DNA from: Saccharum officinarum | Taxonomy: Eukaryota > Streptophyta > Magnoliopsida > Poales > Poaceae | Assembly: GCA_020631735.1 (NCBI GenBank) | Contig: CM036209.1 | Coordinates: 8,531,451 to 8,595,450 of the forward strand | Reading direction: 5' to 3' | DNA: 64,000 nucleotides | In this document: positions 32,660-44,841 of the stretch, one piece after another | How the letters are laid out: every line of letters starts with the position of its first letter | How positions within the stretch are numbered: the first letter of the stretch is position 1 | Translations under genes and position numbers: made by a program | Notes under the pieces: model-generated | The model's input: only the letters and a program-made list of their open reading frames with translations | Database searches by the model: none | What the model was told of the DNA's origin: nothing

Positions 32660-35600
32660 TGTAACACTCTGGTGTTACGCAAGTATTTGCATTGCAATCA
32701 TAAGCATGTCATTTCATATCATTCATAATCATATGTGCTTAGGGTGTACCTTTAGTAAAATAAAAGTGTGGAAACTAGTATTGCATAACATGTTGTGATA
32801 ATGTGCTAATGACATTCATCAAATTTGTTCAACTATAAATTTCATATCACTTAGAATTATAAGGAAAATTTTTGGAGCCACTAAATCACTCAAAGTTTTG
32901 TCAAAGATTTGTTTTAAAAATGTTATTTGAAAATATTCAAAAATCCTCCCTAAATTAGCTTTTATTCTAAAAATCAAAATCTATAAGAGTTTTGAGGTTG
33001 GCCCTTAATCAAAGTTGTAGAGAATTAAATTCTAAGCAACTTTTATTTTTGGGTCATTTCTAGAAAATGTCTTTTTCTTGTTCAAAATAGGGTTTGAAAA
33101 CTGTATTTGAAATTGGTTTGAATTTGGAAAATTAAAAAAAATCAAAACTAACCTAAGCAGGCCGCCGCTTCCCTTCTCGGCCCGCCCGCGAAGCGGCCCG
33201 GCCAGCTGACCCCGCGCTCGCCCGCCCGCCCGCGCGTCATGCCCGCTCGCCCGCGCTCGCCGCGACACGCACGCGCCGCGCAGGCACCGCGCGCCCCGTG
33301 GCCGGCATGCGCTGCTCGCCGTCGACAGCTGGCCATCGGTGGCCCCCGCCAGCGCGCGCCTCGCTCTTCTAAGTCGCCTGCGCTCCGCGTCCACCCTCCC
33401 TCTCCGAATTTCTCCGTCTCGGCCTTCCTCCGCTCCGTGCCGCGCGAGCACCGCACCGCGCAAGCACCGCCACCGCCGCACCCGCCGGCCAAATTGGCCG
33501 ACAGTGAGCCGCCATAGCTCGCCTTCTCGCGCACCCAACTTCGCCTCCTTCTCCGGCACCCGTGCGCACCTCGTTGCCGTCACCCGAGCCAAGCAGGTGC
33601 GGATTCCGTGCATCCGCCGCCAACGGCCATGGCGCCACCGCGCGCGCGGCCTCCCGCGGGAGTGATTCCCCGCTACCCCTCTTGCTTCTCTATCACCGAA
33701 AACGGGTCCGCCTCCTCCCCGCACACCTGTTGCTCGCTTTTCCGCACCCAGGCGTGGTCGGAAATGGCCACCGGCCGGTCGACGCGCGGCCGCGACATTG
33801 CGGTCACCGCGCCTCCGGCTTCTCCCCCCCGGCCTCCTCGCGCGAGCGGCCGTGGCCGAAGCCCGAGCTGGGCCTGCTCACTCTTTCCTCCGCGCGCGTG
33901 AACCAGGCCGAGAACGGCCACGGCCGGTTTACTTCCACGGGCCGGCCCAGTTTCAATAATGAAAATCGTTTTCTGTTTTCTTTTATTATTCATGATGAAA
34001 AATATTGTGGAAAATATTTTTGTATTCATTTGAGCTCCAAAAATTGTGAAATAAATTTCTATGGACTCATTGGAACCAGATCTACAATATAAAAATATTG
34101 CATGTCATTTTTGGGATACTTTTCTGTAGAGCTTTAATTAATTCTTGATATTGCTGATATCTTGTAAAATGGTTAGTAAATCCTATATGTATCAGAAAAA
34201 TATGATTTCAAGTTTGTTAATCTTCTTATATCATGTACTTCCTAGGAAAAATATGTTTCATGCATGTGCTGTGGAAAATTTTGGAGTGTAGTTCAAGTAC
34301 CTTTAATGGCTGATTTTTGTTATTTTTGCTAGAGAGCAAACTTTGTATAAAACATGCATGTGATAATTTTTGTACAGTCATATATGCTATGAAGAACCTA
34401 GAAAAATATTAATTCTGTTGTTTGACACTTTTCATAGTACAAAGTAATTTCATGCTCATTTTTATGCTATAGCTTGTCATTTTTGTATAGGATAGTTTAC
34501 TTATCCAAATGCCATGAAATTTTTATGGTAGTCTGTTTAGGGTAGTATTATGCTACTGTAATTTTCTTAGATTTTTAGGAGCATCAGAAATATATGTTGC
34601 TATTCAAACCTATTATTATTTAGGGTTTAAGCAAGTGTTGCTTTAAGTGTGATTAAGAAATTAGTAAAGCTTTGGTGTATCTTTGAAGCATTTCATAAGA
34701 TATGTTAACTTAACATAATAGTAGTAGAAGAGAATGCAGTAGATGACATGTGCTTGTAGTGTATAGTTTCTTGGATGATGTTGACTACCTTGCATTTCAA
34801 CATATTCATTGCATTCATCTCCTTCGATGCACGTTTGCATAATCACTTACGCGCATTGCATCATACAGGATCGCAAACCGAGAACCCAGTCGTCTTACCC
34901 GAGGAGCCAGAGGAGCAGCTCGAGGTGCAGCAGCAGGAGGTGACAGAAGCCGAAGAGGAGGTCGGTGAAGAGCTCCCAGAGTGCCCCGACCACCGTCCGA
35001 GCTCTTTTGAGAGAGGCAAGCCCCGAGCATTTCTCTCCCGGTTTGCAAATAATTTATTATTAACTTTACTTAATTTGATGCATTACGTTTAGGAGTTGTT
35101 TGCAAACGTTGCTGCATTATACCTTGCTTACCTTTGTTATACTATATCCTTGTTACCCTGGTATCCGCAGTCGAGTCAATGCTTAGCTGGCTTAGACCGG
35201 TAGAAGTCGGGTGATTTCCTGTCACCTGCGAGCTATAGGTGGTTACCTGGATCTGCTTGGATGACTATGAAGTCATGGTATAACTAAGTGTGAAATGAAT
35301 TTGAGACCGGGCGGAAACTTGCAGGGTTTCGGACTGTAGTGTTTTCCGTCTGTGTCGATTAAGGACCGTCCGTTGTTGTCCCTCGGGTCATGTTGAACGC
35401 ATGCCTCACATTTAGCTGGCCGGATAAAGTACCTTCCGACCGCGAAACTGGGAGATTATTCGGGCCGAGTGGATTGCCCGCAACGCACTGTACCGGAGCA
35501 GTAGTGGCAGGATACGGGGGCGCGATGATAAGGCCAAAGAGCAGTCGGGCGGCCCCCGGGTACAAGTGGTTCCTGGCAAGCTCGCGACTTTACCTGAATG

Positions 35601-36477
35601 GTTGACTCGGTGACCAACACCTCACTTTAGCGGGTGAGTGAGGTTTGTGTGAGGAATAACTTACCAGCTGGTTAATAATCGATTCGAATCGCCATCGTTC
35701 ACTGGATAGTGAACACTTGACTTGAGCTACTTCATCGTAGTAATATTGATGAATCACTTGGATAGTTATGTGGAAGATGACATGATAACTATTGTTAATG
35801 ATCAATGGTAATCCATTACTTGCTTAATTACATGTTACTCTAGCACCAGTGCAAACATAGTTGACAGGTAATAAAGAGTTAATTACTGCATGCTTTGGAA
35901 AAAATTGTTAAGTTAAAATGCTTTTCTTGCAAATGAGTCAGCTATCCCACCAGAAAGCCTATCATGATTCCTTGGTGTCTTTTATTTCTGGTTTATGACG
36001 GGTAAGTCTAGCTGAGTACCTTCTCGTACTCAGGGCTTTGTTCCACTTGTTGCAGATGGGCAGATGTATTACGGCTACTGTATCAACTGCCTCTATCCTG
36101 CGATGGCGAAGCTTAGGACCATGGGCAATGGTCATTCGCTACTTCTCGTCTGATGCTTTTGCTGGAGATGATCACAAGCTGGCACTTTATTTAAATGTTG
36201 TGTGTGTGCGTGATTTGAACTACCGCTTCCGCTACTTTTATTCGAACCTGGTTTGTAATAACTATGTTTAAACTCCGATGTATTTTATGCCGCGAACATT
36301 TATGTAACTTATGATGGTGACCGCTTAAACTTAGTACGATCTTGGCTGTTATGTGAAATGGTTTGAAATCCGTCGAGATTTCACGGACTACCGGGTTATA
36401 CGGGCTTAAGTTTGTTAAATTGTCCTTCCGTTGGATGATTTCCTACTTAATCTCGTATAATTGGGCGGTTCTGTTAC
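32660..36477 (+). repeat. 3' LTR of family A copy 1, ending at the gap
   Basis: Complete to within one base: the last bases before the Ns are CTGTTAC. It shares with the LTR at 44837 a short GACAGCTGGCCATC-containing insertion (about 33324) that is absent from the LTR at 22196. Confidence 0.9.
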
Positions 36478-36577
36478 NNNNNNNNNNNNNNNNNNNNNNN
36501 NNNNNNNNNNNNNNNNNNNNNNNNNNNNNNNNNNNNNNNNNNNNNNNNNNNNNNNNNNNNNNNNNNNNNNNNNNNNN
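36478..36577. other. Assembly gap, 100 N
   Basis: Exactly 100 unknown bases, a conventional size for gaps of unknown length. It lies exactly at the end of an LTR. Confidence 0.99.
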
Positions 36578-38200
36578 TTGCATATATACGGATCGCAAAC
36601 CGAGAACCCAGTCGTCTTACCCGAGGAGCTAGAGGAGCAGCTCGAGGTGCAGCAGCAGGAGGTGACAGAAGCCGAAGAGGAGGTCGGTGAAGATCTCCCA
36701 GAGTGCCCCGACCACCGTCCGAGCTCTTTTGAGAGAGGCAAGCCCGGAGCATTTCTCTCCCGGTTTGCAAATAATTTATTATTAACTTTACTTAATTTGA
36801 TGCATTACGTTTAGGAGTTGTTTGCACACGTTGCTCCATTATACCTTGCTTACCTTTGTTATACTATATCCTTGTTACCCTGGTATCCGCAGTCGAGTCA
36901 ATGCTTAGCTTGCTCAGACCGGTAGAAGTCGGGTGATTTCCTGTCACCTGCGAGCTATAGGTGGTTACCTGGATCTGCTTGATGACTATGAAATCATGGT
37001 ATAACTAAGTGTCGAAATGAATTTGAGACCGGCGGAAACTTGCAGGGTTTCGGACTGTAGTGTTTTCCGTCTGTGTCGATTAAGGACCGTCCGTTGTTGT
37101 CCTCGGGTCATGTTGAACGCATGCCTCACATTTAGCTGGCCGGATAAAGTACCTTCCGACCGCGAAACTGGGAGATTATTCGGGCCGAGTGGATTGCCCG
37201 CAACGCACTGTACCGGAGCAGTAGTGGCAGGATACGGGGGCGCGATGATAAGGCCAAAGAGCAGTCGGCGGCCCCGGGTACAAGTGGTTCCTGGCAAGCT
37301 CGCGACTTTACCTGAATGGTTGACTCGTGACCAACACCTCACTTTAGCGGGTGAGTGAGGTTTGTGTGAGGAATACTTACCAGCTGGTTAATAATCGATT
37401 CGAATCGCCATCGTTCACTGGATAGTGAACACTTGACTTGAGCTACTTCATCGTAGTAATATTGATGAATCACTTGGATAGTTATGTGGAAGATGACATA
37501 ATAACTATTGTTAATGATCAATGGTAATCCTTACTTGCTTAATTACATGTTACTCTAGCACCAGTGCAAACATAGTTGACAGGGTAATAAAGAGTTAATT
37601 ACTGCATGCTTTTGGAAAGAAATTGTTAAGTTAAAAATGCTTTTCTTGCAAATGAGTCAGCTACCCCACCAGAAAGCCTATCATGATTCCTTGGTGTCTT
37701 TCATTTCTGGTTTATGACGGGTAAGTCTAGCTGAGTACCTTCTCGTACTCAGGGCTTTGTTCCCACTTGTTGCAGATGGTCAGATGTATTACGGCTACTG
37801 TATCAACTGCCTCTATCCTGTGATGGGCGAAGCTTAGGACCATGGCAATGGTCATTCGTTAATTCTCGTCTGATGCTTTTGCTGGAGATGGTCACAAGCT
37901 GGCACTTTATTTCAAAATGTTGTGTGTGTGCGTAATTTGAACTACCGCTTCCGCTACTTTTATTCGAACCTGGTTTGTAATAACTATGTTTAAACTCCGA
38001 TGTATTTTATGCCGTGAACTTTTATGTAACTTATGATGGTGACCGCTAAACTTAGTACGATCTTGGCTGTTATGTGAAATGGTTTGAAATCCGTCGAGAT
38101 TTCACAGACTACCGGGTTATACGGGCTTAAGTTTGTTAAATTGTCCTTCCGTTGGATGATTTTCCTACTTAATCTCGTATAATTGGGCGGTTCTGTTACA
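36578..38200 (+). repeat. Partial LTR of family A after the gap
   Basis: It corresponds to the last ~1.6 kb of the LTR, from the acidic mini-ORF to GTTACA. The first bases after the Ns are irregular. Its left part shares variants with the LTR at 32660, its right part with the LTR at 22196 (see findings). Hairpin at 37731-37752. Confidence 0.88.
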
Positions 38201-38202
38201 GC

Positions 38203-38214
38203 TGGCATCAGAGC
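38203..38214 (+). promoter_or_regulatory. Primer binding site, copy 2
   Basis: TGGCATCAGAGC, identical to copy 1. Confidence 0.85.
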
Positions 38215-38988
38215 ATGGTTTAGCGTGATTACTGTTCATAAGTGTATTTAAAACAAAATTCTGTTTAAAAAGTGTGATTTTAAAACTAAAGGTGTGCCAG
38301 TGGTCATATCCTGTATGCCCAGTTAAGGACTCTAGGTGGCTATTTAAGTACTAACTTGGGGTTCTTGCACCATATTTTTCTTTCGTTGCTCATACGGCGT
38401 GCTATTGTATGAGTGTCACTTAATTGAGTGGTAATGTATGGATCAGTTACCTCTACGCTTTGGTAAGTGTGAGCTGTGAGAGCATGATCGGATACACCGT
38501 CGATCTAGGGAGAGTGCTTATATGATACTAGAATAATTACATGTTTTACACATGTTTTTATGAAAGTATCGCATGTATGGGTGTTCCGTCTGTTGAGGCG
38601 ATGCCGTCAATAGGACGATGTGTTTGGGTAGTTACTACCGTTGTACACGCATCTGGGGATTCGTGTAGAGCGTGTAGGTAGATTTACTGCTTTCATGCAT
38701 TCATGGGAATGGGCTGAAATGAATTTTCTGCAGGTACATAACATCGTTTATCGTGTAGATCGAATTAGTTACGTATATGAGAGATCGTTTGTATGCCACC
38801 GAATTCATCGTTAGATGTCTTTATTTTCTAAGTTTGTGAGAACGTAAGACTCGCGCATGCATCATATTGCCTGTGCATTTCATTCATAACATGCATTCCT
38901 CCCCTTATAAAAGGATTATCCCAGTTTGATAAAAGTGACATCAACTTTAAATATGTTCTCACCGGGTAATTTAAAACTTGTGCTACAG

Positions 38989-39962
38989 ATGGCCCGCACG
39001 AAGCAGACTGCCCGTAAGTCCACTGGTGGAAGAGCACCCCGTCACCAGATGGCCCGCGGGAGCGTCACAGCACGGACACTTTTCTAAGTGAGTTTGGCAT
39101 GCCCACCTTGCTTTGGAGAGTGCTCCATGATGTGGGGTACCCAGAGGGTCAAGAGCCAGTGTACTCCTGGAGTGAGAGCCAGTTAGCTGAGGATGGACTT
39201 GTGGTAGTGGAAATCACCGTCCCTGCTCTTGGTGATGCGCCATAATGGGATGGTTGGCATTTGGAGTTTGAAGGATGCACTCCAGTTGAGGGTGCAGAGG
39301 GTGCAGCCTTTCACGTCATCCGAGACATAATGAGCAGGTTTCCTAATGAGTTGGCAGCAGCTTTGGCCGGTACTTTCCCGAGGGATGATCCTCGTGATGC
39401 CATTTGGGTGCAGCCGCAAGGAAGTGCCCTGGTTAGAGGCCCAAGTGAAGGACGGGCTAGCGACAACCACGCAATGAGTGCCATGTATGTAGCCATCAGA
39501 GCATACCAGGGTCTTAAGAGTACCTATTGGACCTTGACTGGTCTGCGTGGAGATGACCGGCTTGAAGCAAGGAAGCAGAAGAAGAAGCAAGCACGTGCTA
39601 TAGCTAGCTTGCAGGAGCAGTTGGCCGACATGAGCTTGCAGCGAGATCGGGCTCTTGAGAGAGGTGAGAGTGCTATGCAGCGGGTACAGACGTTGACTCA
39701 GGCCAACAGAAATGCAGACCGCATGATGGGACAGCTAGTGCAGGAAAGGAATGAAGCCTGGAACGAGAGGGACCTTCTGAGGCAGAGGGTCGAGGAGCTA
39801 GAAGGGTATAATGCCAACTTGCATGAAGAGTTTCATGCCCTCTACAACAGGATGGGCCCGTATGCTCCTCTGGACGCCGCCCAGATGGACATCGACGACG
39901 ACGCCGCTACTGATGGTAGCGATGGTGACGCCTCCGACCTTGATGACGGCCCCGAGGAGTAG
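38989..39962 (+). pseudogene. ORF0 with H3-tail mimic, copy 2 (frameshifted)
   Basis: The first 22 codons are the same as in copy 1, including ARTKQTARKSTGG. A C run is one base shorter (near 39050), which shifts the frame to a stop after about 30 codons. The TAA at 39243-39245 is shared with copy 1. From 39261 the frame is open to 39962, with the same conserved motifs, coiled coil and acidic tail. The lost base could be a sequencing error because it lies in a homopolymer. Confidence 0.85.
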
Positions 39963-40319
39963 GCTAGTTGCCTTGCGTTAGTAGCTAGGCTCTATCGCGA
40001 TGGCCTTCTTTTGGTTTCCATGTATCGTGTTGTATCCTGTTCGATCTTGAGACTGGCGATCTTTTGAATCTTGGTTGTGTATGCGATGCCGAACGCATAA
40101 AAGTCCAGTGTATGTATGCTGGCAACGTGGTTGTATGGAACGCGATGTTGCATTCGAAGTAATTTGATTAGTGATGTTGTTTTAATTGGAATGTGATTAT
40201 TGTACCTCTGTTTTATTGCATGACTTGTTCTCTCCAATAAATTCAGTATGGCATGATTGTTCATTCGAATACAATTACTACCACTTCGCTCAATTATTAC
40301 TTGTTGCTGAAATATGCAG

Positions 40320-41803
40320 ATGGCAAACACTCGCCGTGCCACGTATGAGGCCGCTGAAACTGGTGGCAACGGTGCAGGGGCTGGTGGGGGTGGTGCAAAC
40401 AACGTCAATCACCAGGAGCCACAGCCAGAGCCACAATTGCCCCCTCCTCCACCGCTCACTGCAGAGGTATTCTTCGCACAGTTCCTTAGAAGCCAGCGCA
40501 ACGCCGAGCAGTCACAAAGGAATATGGAAGATTTTCTACGTACCATCGCTGAAAATATTTAGAGAGGAAATAATCAAGGTGGTGGCCATGGGGTGAACCA
40601 GTACAACAATTTTAAGGATTTCATGGACACCAGGCCACCTATTTTCAAGGAAGCAGCAGAGCCACTCGACGCTGAAGAATGGATCAATACTATGGAAGAT
40701 AAGTTCCGTGTGTTGAGGCTGACAGAAGTTCTGAAGACAGAATATGCTGCACATCAGCTACAGGGACCAGCAGGGATGTGGTGGAAGCATCACCGCACCA
40801 CCTTTCCTCCCAATGCCCAGATTACTTGGAGAGAATTCACTAAAGCGTTTAGGGGAGTTTATATTCCCCAGGGTTGGTTGAGATGAAGCTCGGAGAGTTC
40901 TTGGCCTTAAATCAGGGTACCAAGACTGTAACACAGTATCTGCATGCCTTTAATAGCTTGTGCCGCTATGCTCCAGACATGGTCGACACAGATGCAAAGA
41001 GAATTACTAGTTTCAAGAGAGGGTTAAGTCTGAAGATGATGAAGCATGTGGGTACCAATACCCATGCCAGGTTCAATGACTTTGTCAGTGATTGTTTGAA
41101 ACAAGAAAAGAACAACAACGCCTACACTGCATCCAAGAATCGCAAGAGGGTGTTTGAGTCAGGACCATCCCAGTCCAGAGTTGTCACTGCAAATCGTCTT
41201 TCTTATCGTCCGTCCGCACCTGGTGCAAGGTTCAGGCCGCCACAACATAAAACCCAGAACTACAGGGGACCACAGAAGCCATACAAGATGGCCGTGCCGC
41301 CAACAAAGATCACCGCAGCTGCAGAACAGAGCAACTCCAAGGGAGCTATAGGATCTGCTGGTATAGTGAAGGGGCCCTGCTACAATTGTGGTCAGCCAGG
41401 CCACTTTTCAAAGTTCTGCCCTTATCCGCCTAAAAAGAAGCAACAGACTTACACTGCCCGTGTGCACCATACCACCGTTGATGAGATTCCTGAGGGAGAG
41501 CCTGTAACTGCCGGTAAGTTTCTTGTTAACCATCACCCTGCAGTTGTTCTATTTGATTCTGGATCCTCGCATTCTTTTATGAGTCAAGCATTTGTACGGA
41601 AGCATGAACAACTATGCACAGAATTGAGTTATGGTTATCGTATAAGTTCAACCGGGGCTGATGTGTTAACCAATAAGATGGTTAGAGGGGCAACCCTTGA
41701 GTTAGGTAGTCGGAAGTTTCGAGTAAACCTGATAGTTATGCCTGGACTAGTTTTGGATGTAATAATAGGAATGAACTGGATGAAGAACTGGGGGCAGTCA
41801 TAG
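40320..41803 (+). pseudogene. Gag and protease, copy 2
   Basis: Same domain order as copy 1: Gag, zinc knuckle (about 41379) and protease F-D-S-G-S-S (about 41555). The ATG follows TGCAG. Damage differs from copy 1: TAG at 40560-40562 where copy 1 has CAG, and a frame change near 40868 in a C run. It ends at the same TAG at the G run, so that break predates the separation of the copies. Confidence 0.88.
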
Positions 41804-41817
41804 ATACAAGCAGTCGG

Positions 41818-44800
41818 TTGCTTACCCTTAAGGATCCCCAGGGAGAGGGTACTTTCCTGGTACCATTGCCCAAAAGAACAGACCTTGTGAGTGTGACCTG
41901 TGCCATGGAAGTTGTTCCTATCCACCAGATCCCGGTAGTGTGTGAGTTCCCGGATGTGTTTCCAGACGAGTTACCTGGCCTTCCTCCAGATAGAGATGTT
42001 GAGTTTGGAATCGAGTTGATCCCCGGGACAGCTCCTATTTCGAGGAGACCCTATCGGATGCCTCCGGATGAGTTAGCTAAGCTGAAGAAGCAACTGGAAG
42101 AATTGCTAAAGAAGGGGTTTATCCGACCGAGTAAGTCTGAGTGGGGATGTCCTGCCTTGTTCGTGAAGAAAAAGAAAGAGGGTACTCTGAGAATGTGTGT
42201 GGATTATCGACCTCTTAATGCTGTAACTATCAAGAATAAATATCCTTTGCCTCATATCGACGTTTTGTTTGATCAGTTGGCTAAAGCTAGAGTGTTCTCC
42301 AAGATAGACCTAAGATCAGGGTATCATCAGATAAAGATCAGGCCATAAGATGTCCCGAAAACCGCCTTTTCTACCAGATACGGGTTGTACGAGTATCTTG
42401 TTATGTCTTTTGGCTTAACAAATGCTCCTGCATACTTTATGTATCTGATGAATACGGTTTTCATGCCAGAGTTGGACAAGTTTGTAGTTGTCTTCATTGA
42501 TGACATTCTAGTATACTCTGAGAATGAGAAAGATCATGAAGAGCATCTGAGAATTGTCTTGACCAGACTGAGAGATCATAAGTTGTATGCTAAGTTCAGC
42601 AAATGTGAATTTTGGTTGAAGAAAGTTCCTTTCCTTGGTCATATTCTATCTAAGAATGGAGTTTCGGTAGATCCGAGCAAGGTGCAAGAGGTTATGGATT
42701 GGAAAACTCCAACCACAGTACCAGAAGTCAGGAGTTTCCTAGGGTTAGCTGGTTACTATCGCCGCTTTATCCCAGACTTCTCGAAGATTGCCAAGCCGAT
42801 GACAAGTTTGTTACAGAAAGATCACAAGTTTGTGTGGACAGAGGAGTGTGAGACAGCTTTCCACACCTTGCGGAAACTGTTGACCACTGCTCCAGTTCTT
42901 GCGCAGCCAGATATCGAGAAACCTTTTGATGTGTTCTATGACGCATCAAAAATAGGATTAGGCTGTGTTCTGATGCAAGAAGGAAGAGTCATTGCTTATG
43001 CCTCCCGTCAGTTGAGAAAACATGAAATCAATTATCCGACACATGATCTTGAGCTTACCGCCGTAGTGCATGCCTTAAAGATTTGGAGACACTATTTACT
43101 TAGTAATGTATGCAATATTTTCACCGATCATAAGAGTCTCAAATATATTTTCACCCAACCAGAATTGAACATGAGACAGCGAAGATAGTTAGAACTAATT
43201 AAAGATTACAACTTGAATGTACAGTATCACCCTGGGAAAGCCAATGTGGTAGCCGACGCTTTGAGTCAAAAGTCGTATTGTCTGAATATGCAACCCTTAC
43301 TCGAGGATGGTTTTAATCTAATGCACTCTGCCGTGTTACATAGTATTCAGATCAGTTGCACCTTAGAAAGTAAGATAATAGAAGGTCAGAAAGCAGACAA
43401 AGGAATATTCCACATCAAAAAGAAAATTAAAGAAGAACCCTCAAAACACTTCAGAGTGGACGAGCAGGACGTGTTGTGGTTCGACAACCGTCTTGTTGTT
43501 CCGAAGGATAGAGAGCTTAAGAATAAAATTATGGATGAAGCTCATCACTCTAAGTTGTCCATGCATCCTGGCAGTAGTAAAATGTATCAAGAACTAAGAC
43601 CTCGCTATTGGTGGACAAAGATGAAGAAGGAAATTACAGCTTATGTAGCCAGATGTGACACATGTTGTCGAGTGAAAGCTATTCACATGAAACCTGCCGG
43701 ATTGTTGCAACCTTTGTCAGTCCCTAGTTGGAAGTGGGATGATATAAGTATGGATTTCATCACAGGTTTGCCCACTACTCAGAAAGGCCATGATTCGATT
43801 TGGGTAATCGTAGATCGTCTTACCAAGACAGCCCACTTTTTACCTGTTAAGACAGTTTATAGACCACCTCAATATGCCGAGAAGTATATTGCAGAGATTG
43901 TGAGATTGCATGGCATACCGAAGACTATCGTGTCTGACAGAGGGTCACAGTTCACTGCTCACTTTTGGGAGCATTTGCACAAATGTTTGGGAACTAGTCT
44001 GATTCGTAGCACTGCCTATCATCCTCAAACAGATGGTCAGACTGAAAGAGTTAATGCTGTTTTAGAAGATATGTTAAGAGCTTGTGTGTTGTCTTCCAGA
44101 GGTTCATGGGAGTCGTGGTTACCTTTAGCAGAATTCGCGTATAATAATAGCTATCAAGAAAGTATCAAGATGGCATATTTTGAGGCTCTGTATGGACGAA
44201 AGTGTAGAACACCTTTAAACTGGATTGAGCCAGGGGAAAGAAGGTATTATGGTATTGACTTTGTGGAAGAAGCCGAAAAGAAAGTTCATATCATTCAACA
44301 AAATATGAGAGCAGCTCAGTCACGTCAGAAAAGTTATGCGGATAAGAGAAGGAGACCACTTGTGTTCGAAGTTGGTGACTATGTTTATCTAAAAGTCACG
44401 CCAATGAAGAAGAAGCGGTTTGGAATACGCAGAAAGCTTGCCGCCAGATTTGTAGGACCCTACAAAATCTTGGAAAGGAAGGGTCTAGTGCCTTACAAAT
44501 TAGAATTACCAGAATCAATGGGTGCTATATTCTCAGTTTTTCACGTATCACATCTCAAGAAATGTTTGCGCATCCCAGAGGAAATAATTGAACCTCGAGG
44601 CATAAAACTTAAGTCAGATCTGGTGTATCGTGAGCAGCCAATTCGAGTTTTGGATTCCAAAGAAAGGGCTACTCGAAACAGTGTGGTGAAAACATATAAG
44701 GTACAATGGAGTCATCATGACGAAGGAGATGCATCTTGGGAAACGGGTGAATACCTACAAAAAGCATACGAAGATTTTTATAATAAATGGTTCGTAACCC

Positions 44801-44841
44801 AAATCTCGGGACGAGATTTTTATAAGGGGGGAGGGCTGTAA
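41818..44841 (+). pseudogene. Pol (RT, RNase H, integrase, chromodomain), copy 2
   Basis: One frame is open for about 1000 codons except TAA at 42346-42348 (CAA in copy 1) and TAG at 43186-43188 (TGG in copy 1). All pol motifs named for copy 1 are present, including F-I-D-D, F-Y-D-A-S, V-S-D-R-G-S-Q-F and the chromodomain. The normal stop is changed to CAA, so the frame runs through the purine tract a few bases into the LTR. Confidence 0.9.
44802..44835 (+). promoter_or_regulatory. Pre-PPT hairpin and polypurine tract, copy 2
   Basis: AATCTCG (44802-44808) pairs with CGAGATT (44812-44818). The purine tract is 44824-44835. Confidence 0.8.

Larger units (their letters stand above)
22196..36477 (+). 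mobile_element. Ty3/gypsy chromovirus-type LTR retrotransposon, family A, copy 1
   Basis: LTR (22196-26021), initiator-tRNA-type primer site, ORF0, gag-protease, reverse transcriptase-RNase H, integrase-chromodomain, purine tract and second LTR (32660 to the gap) are all present in order. The 3.8 kb LTRs, chromodomain and primer site fit the Tekay/Del lineage (inference, no tree made). The copy is inactive: stops at 27066-27068, 28339-28341 and 31172-31174, a frameshift between protease and pol, and another near 31092. It sits in the giant kinase intron in the same orientation as the gene. Confidence 0.9.
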
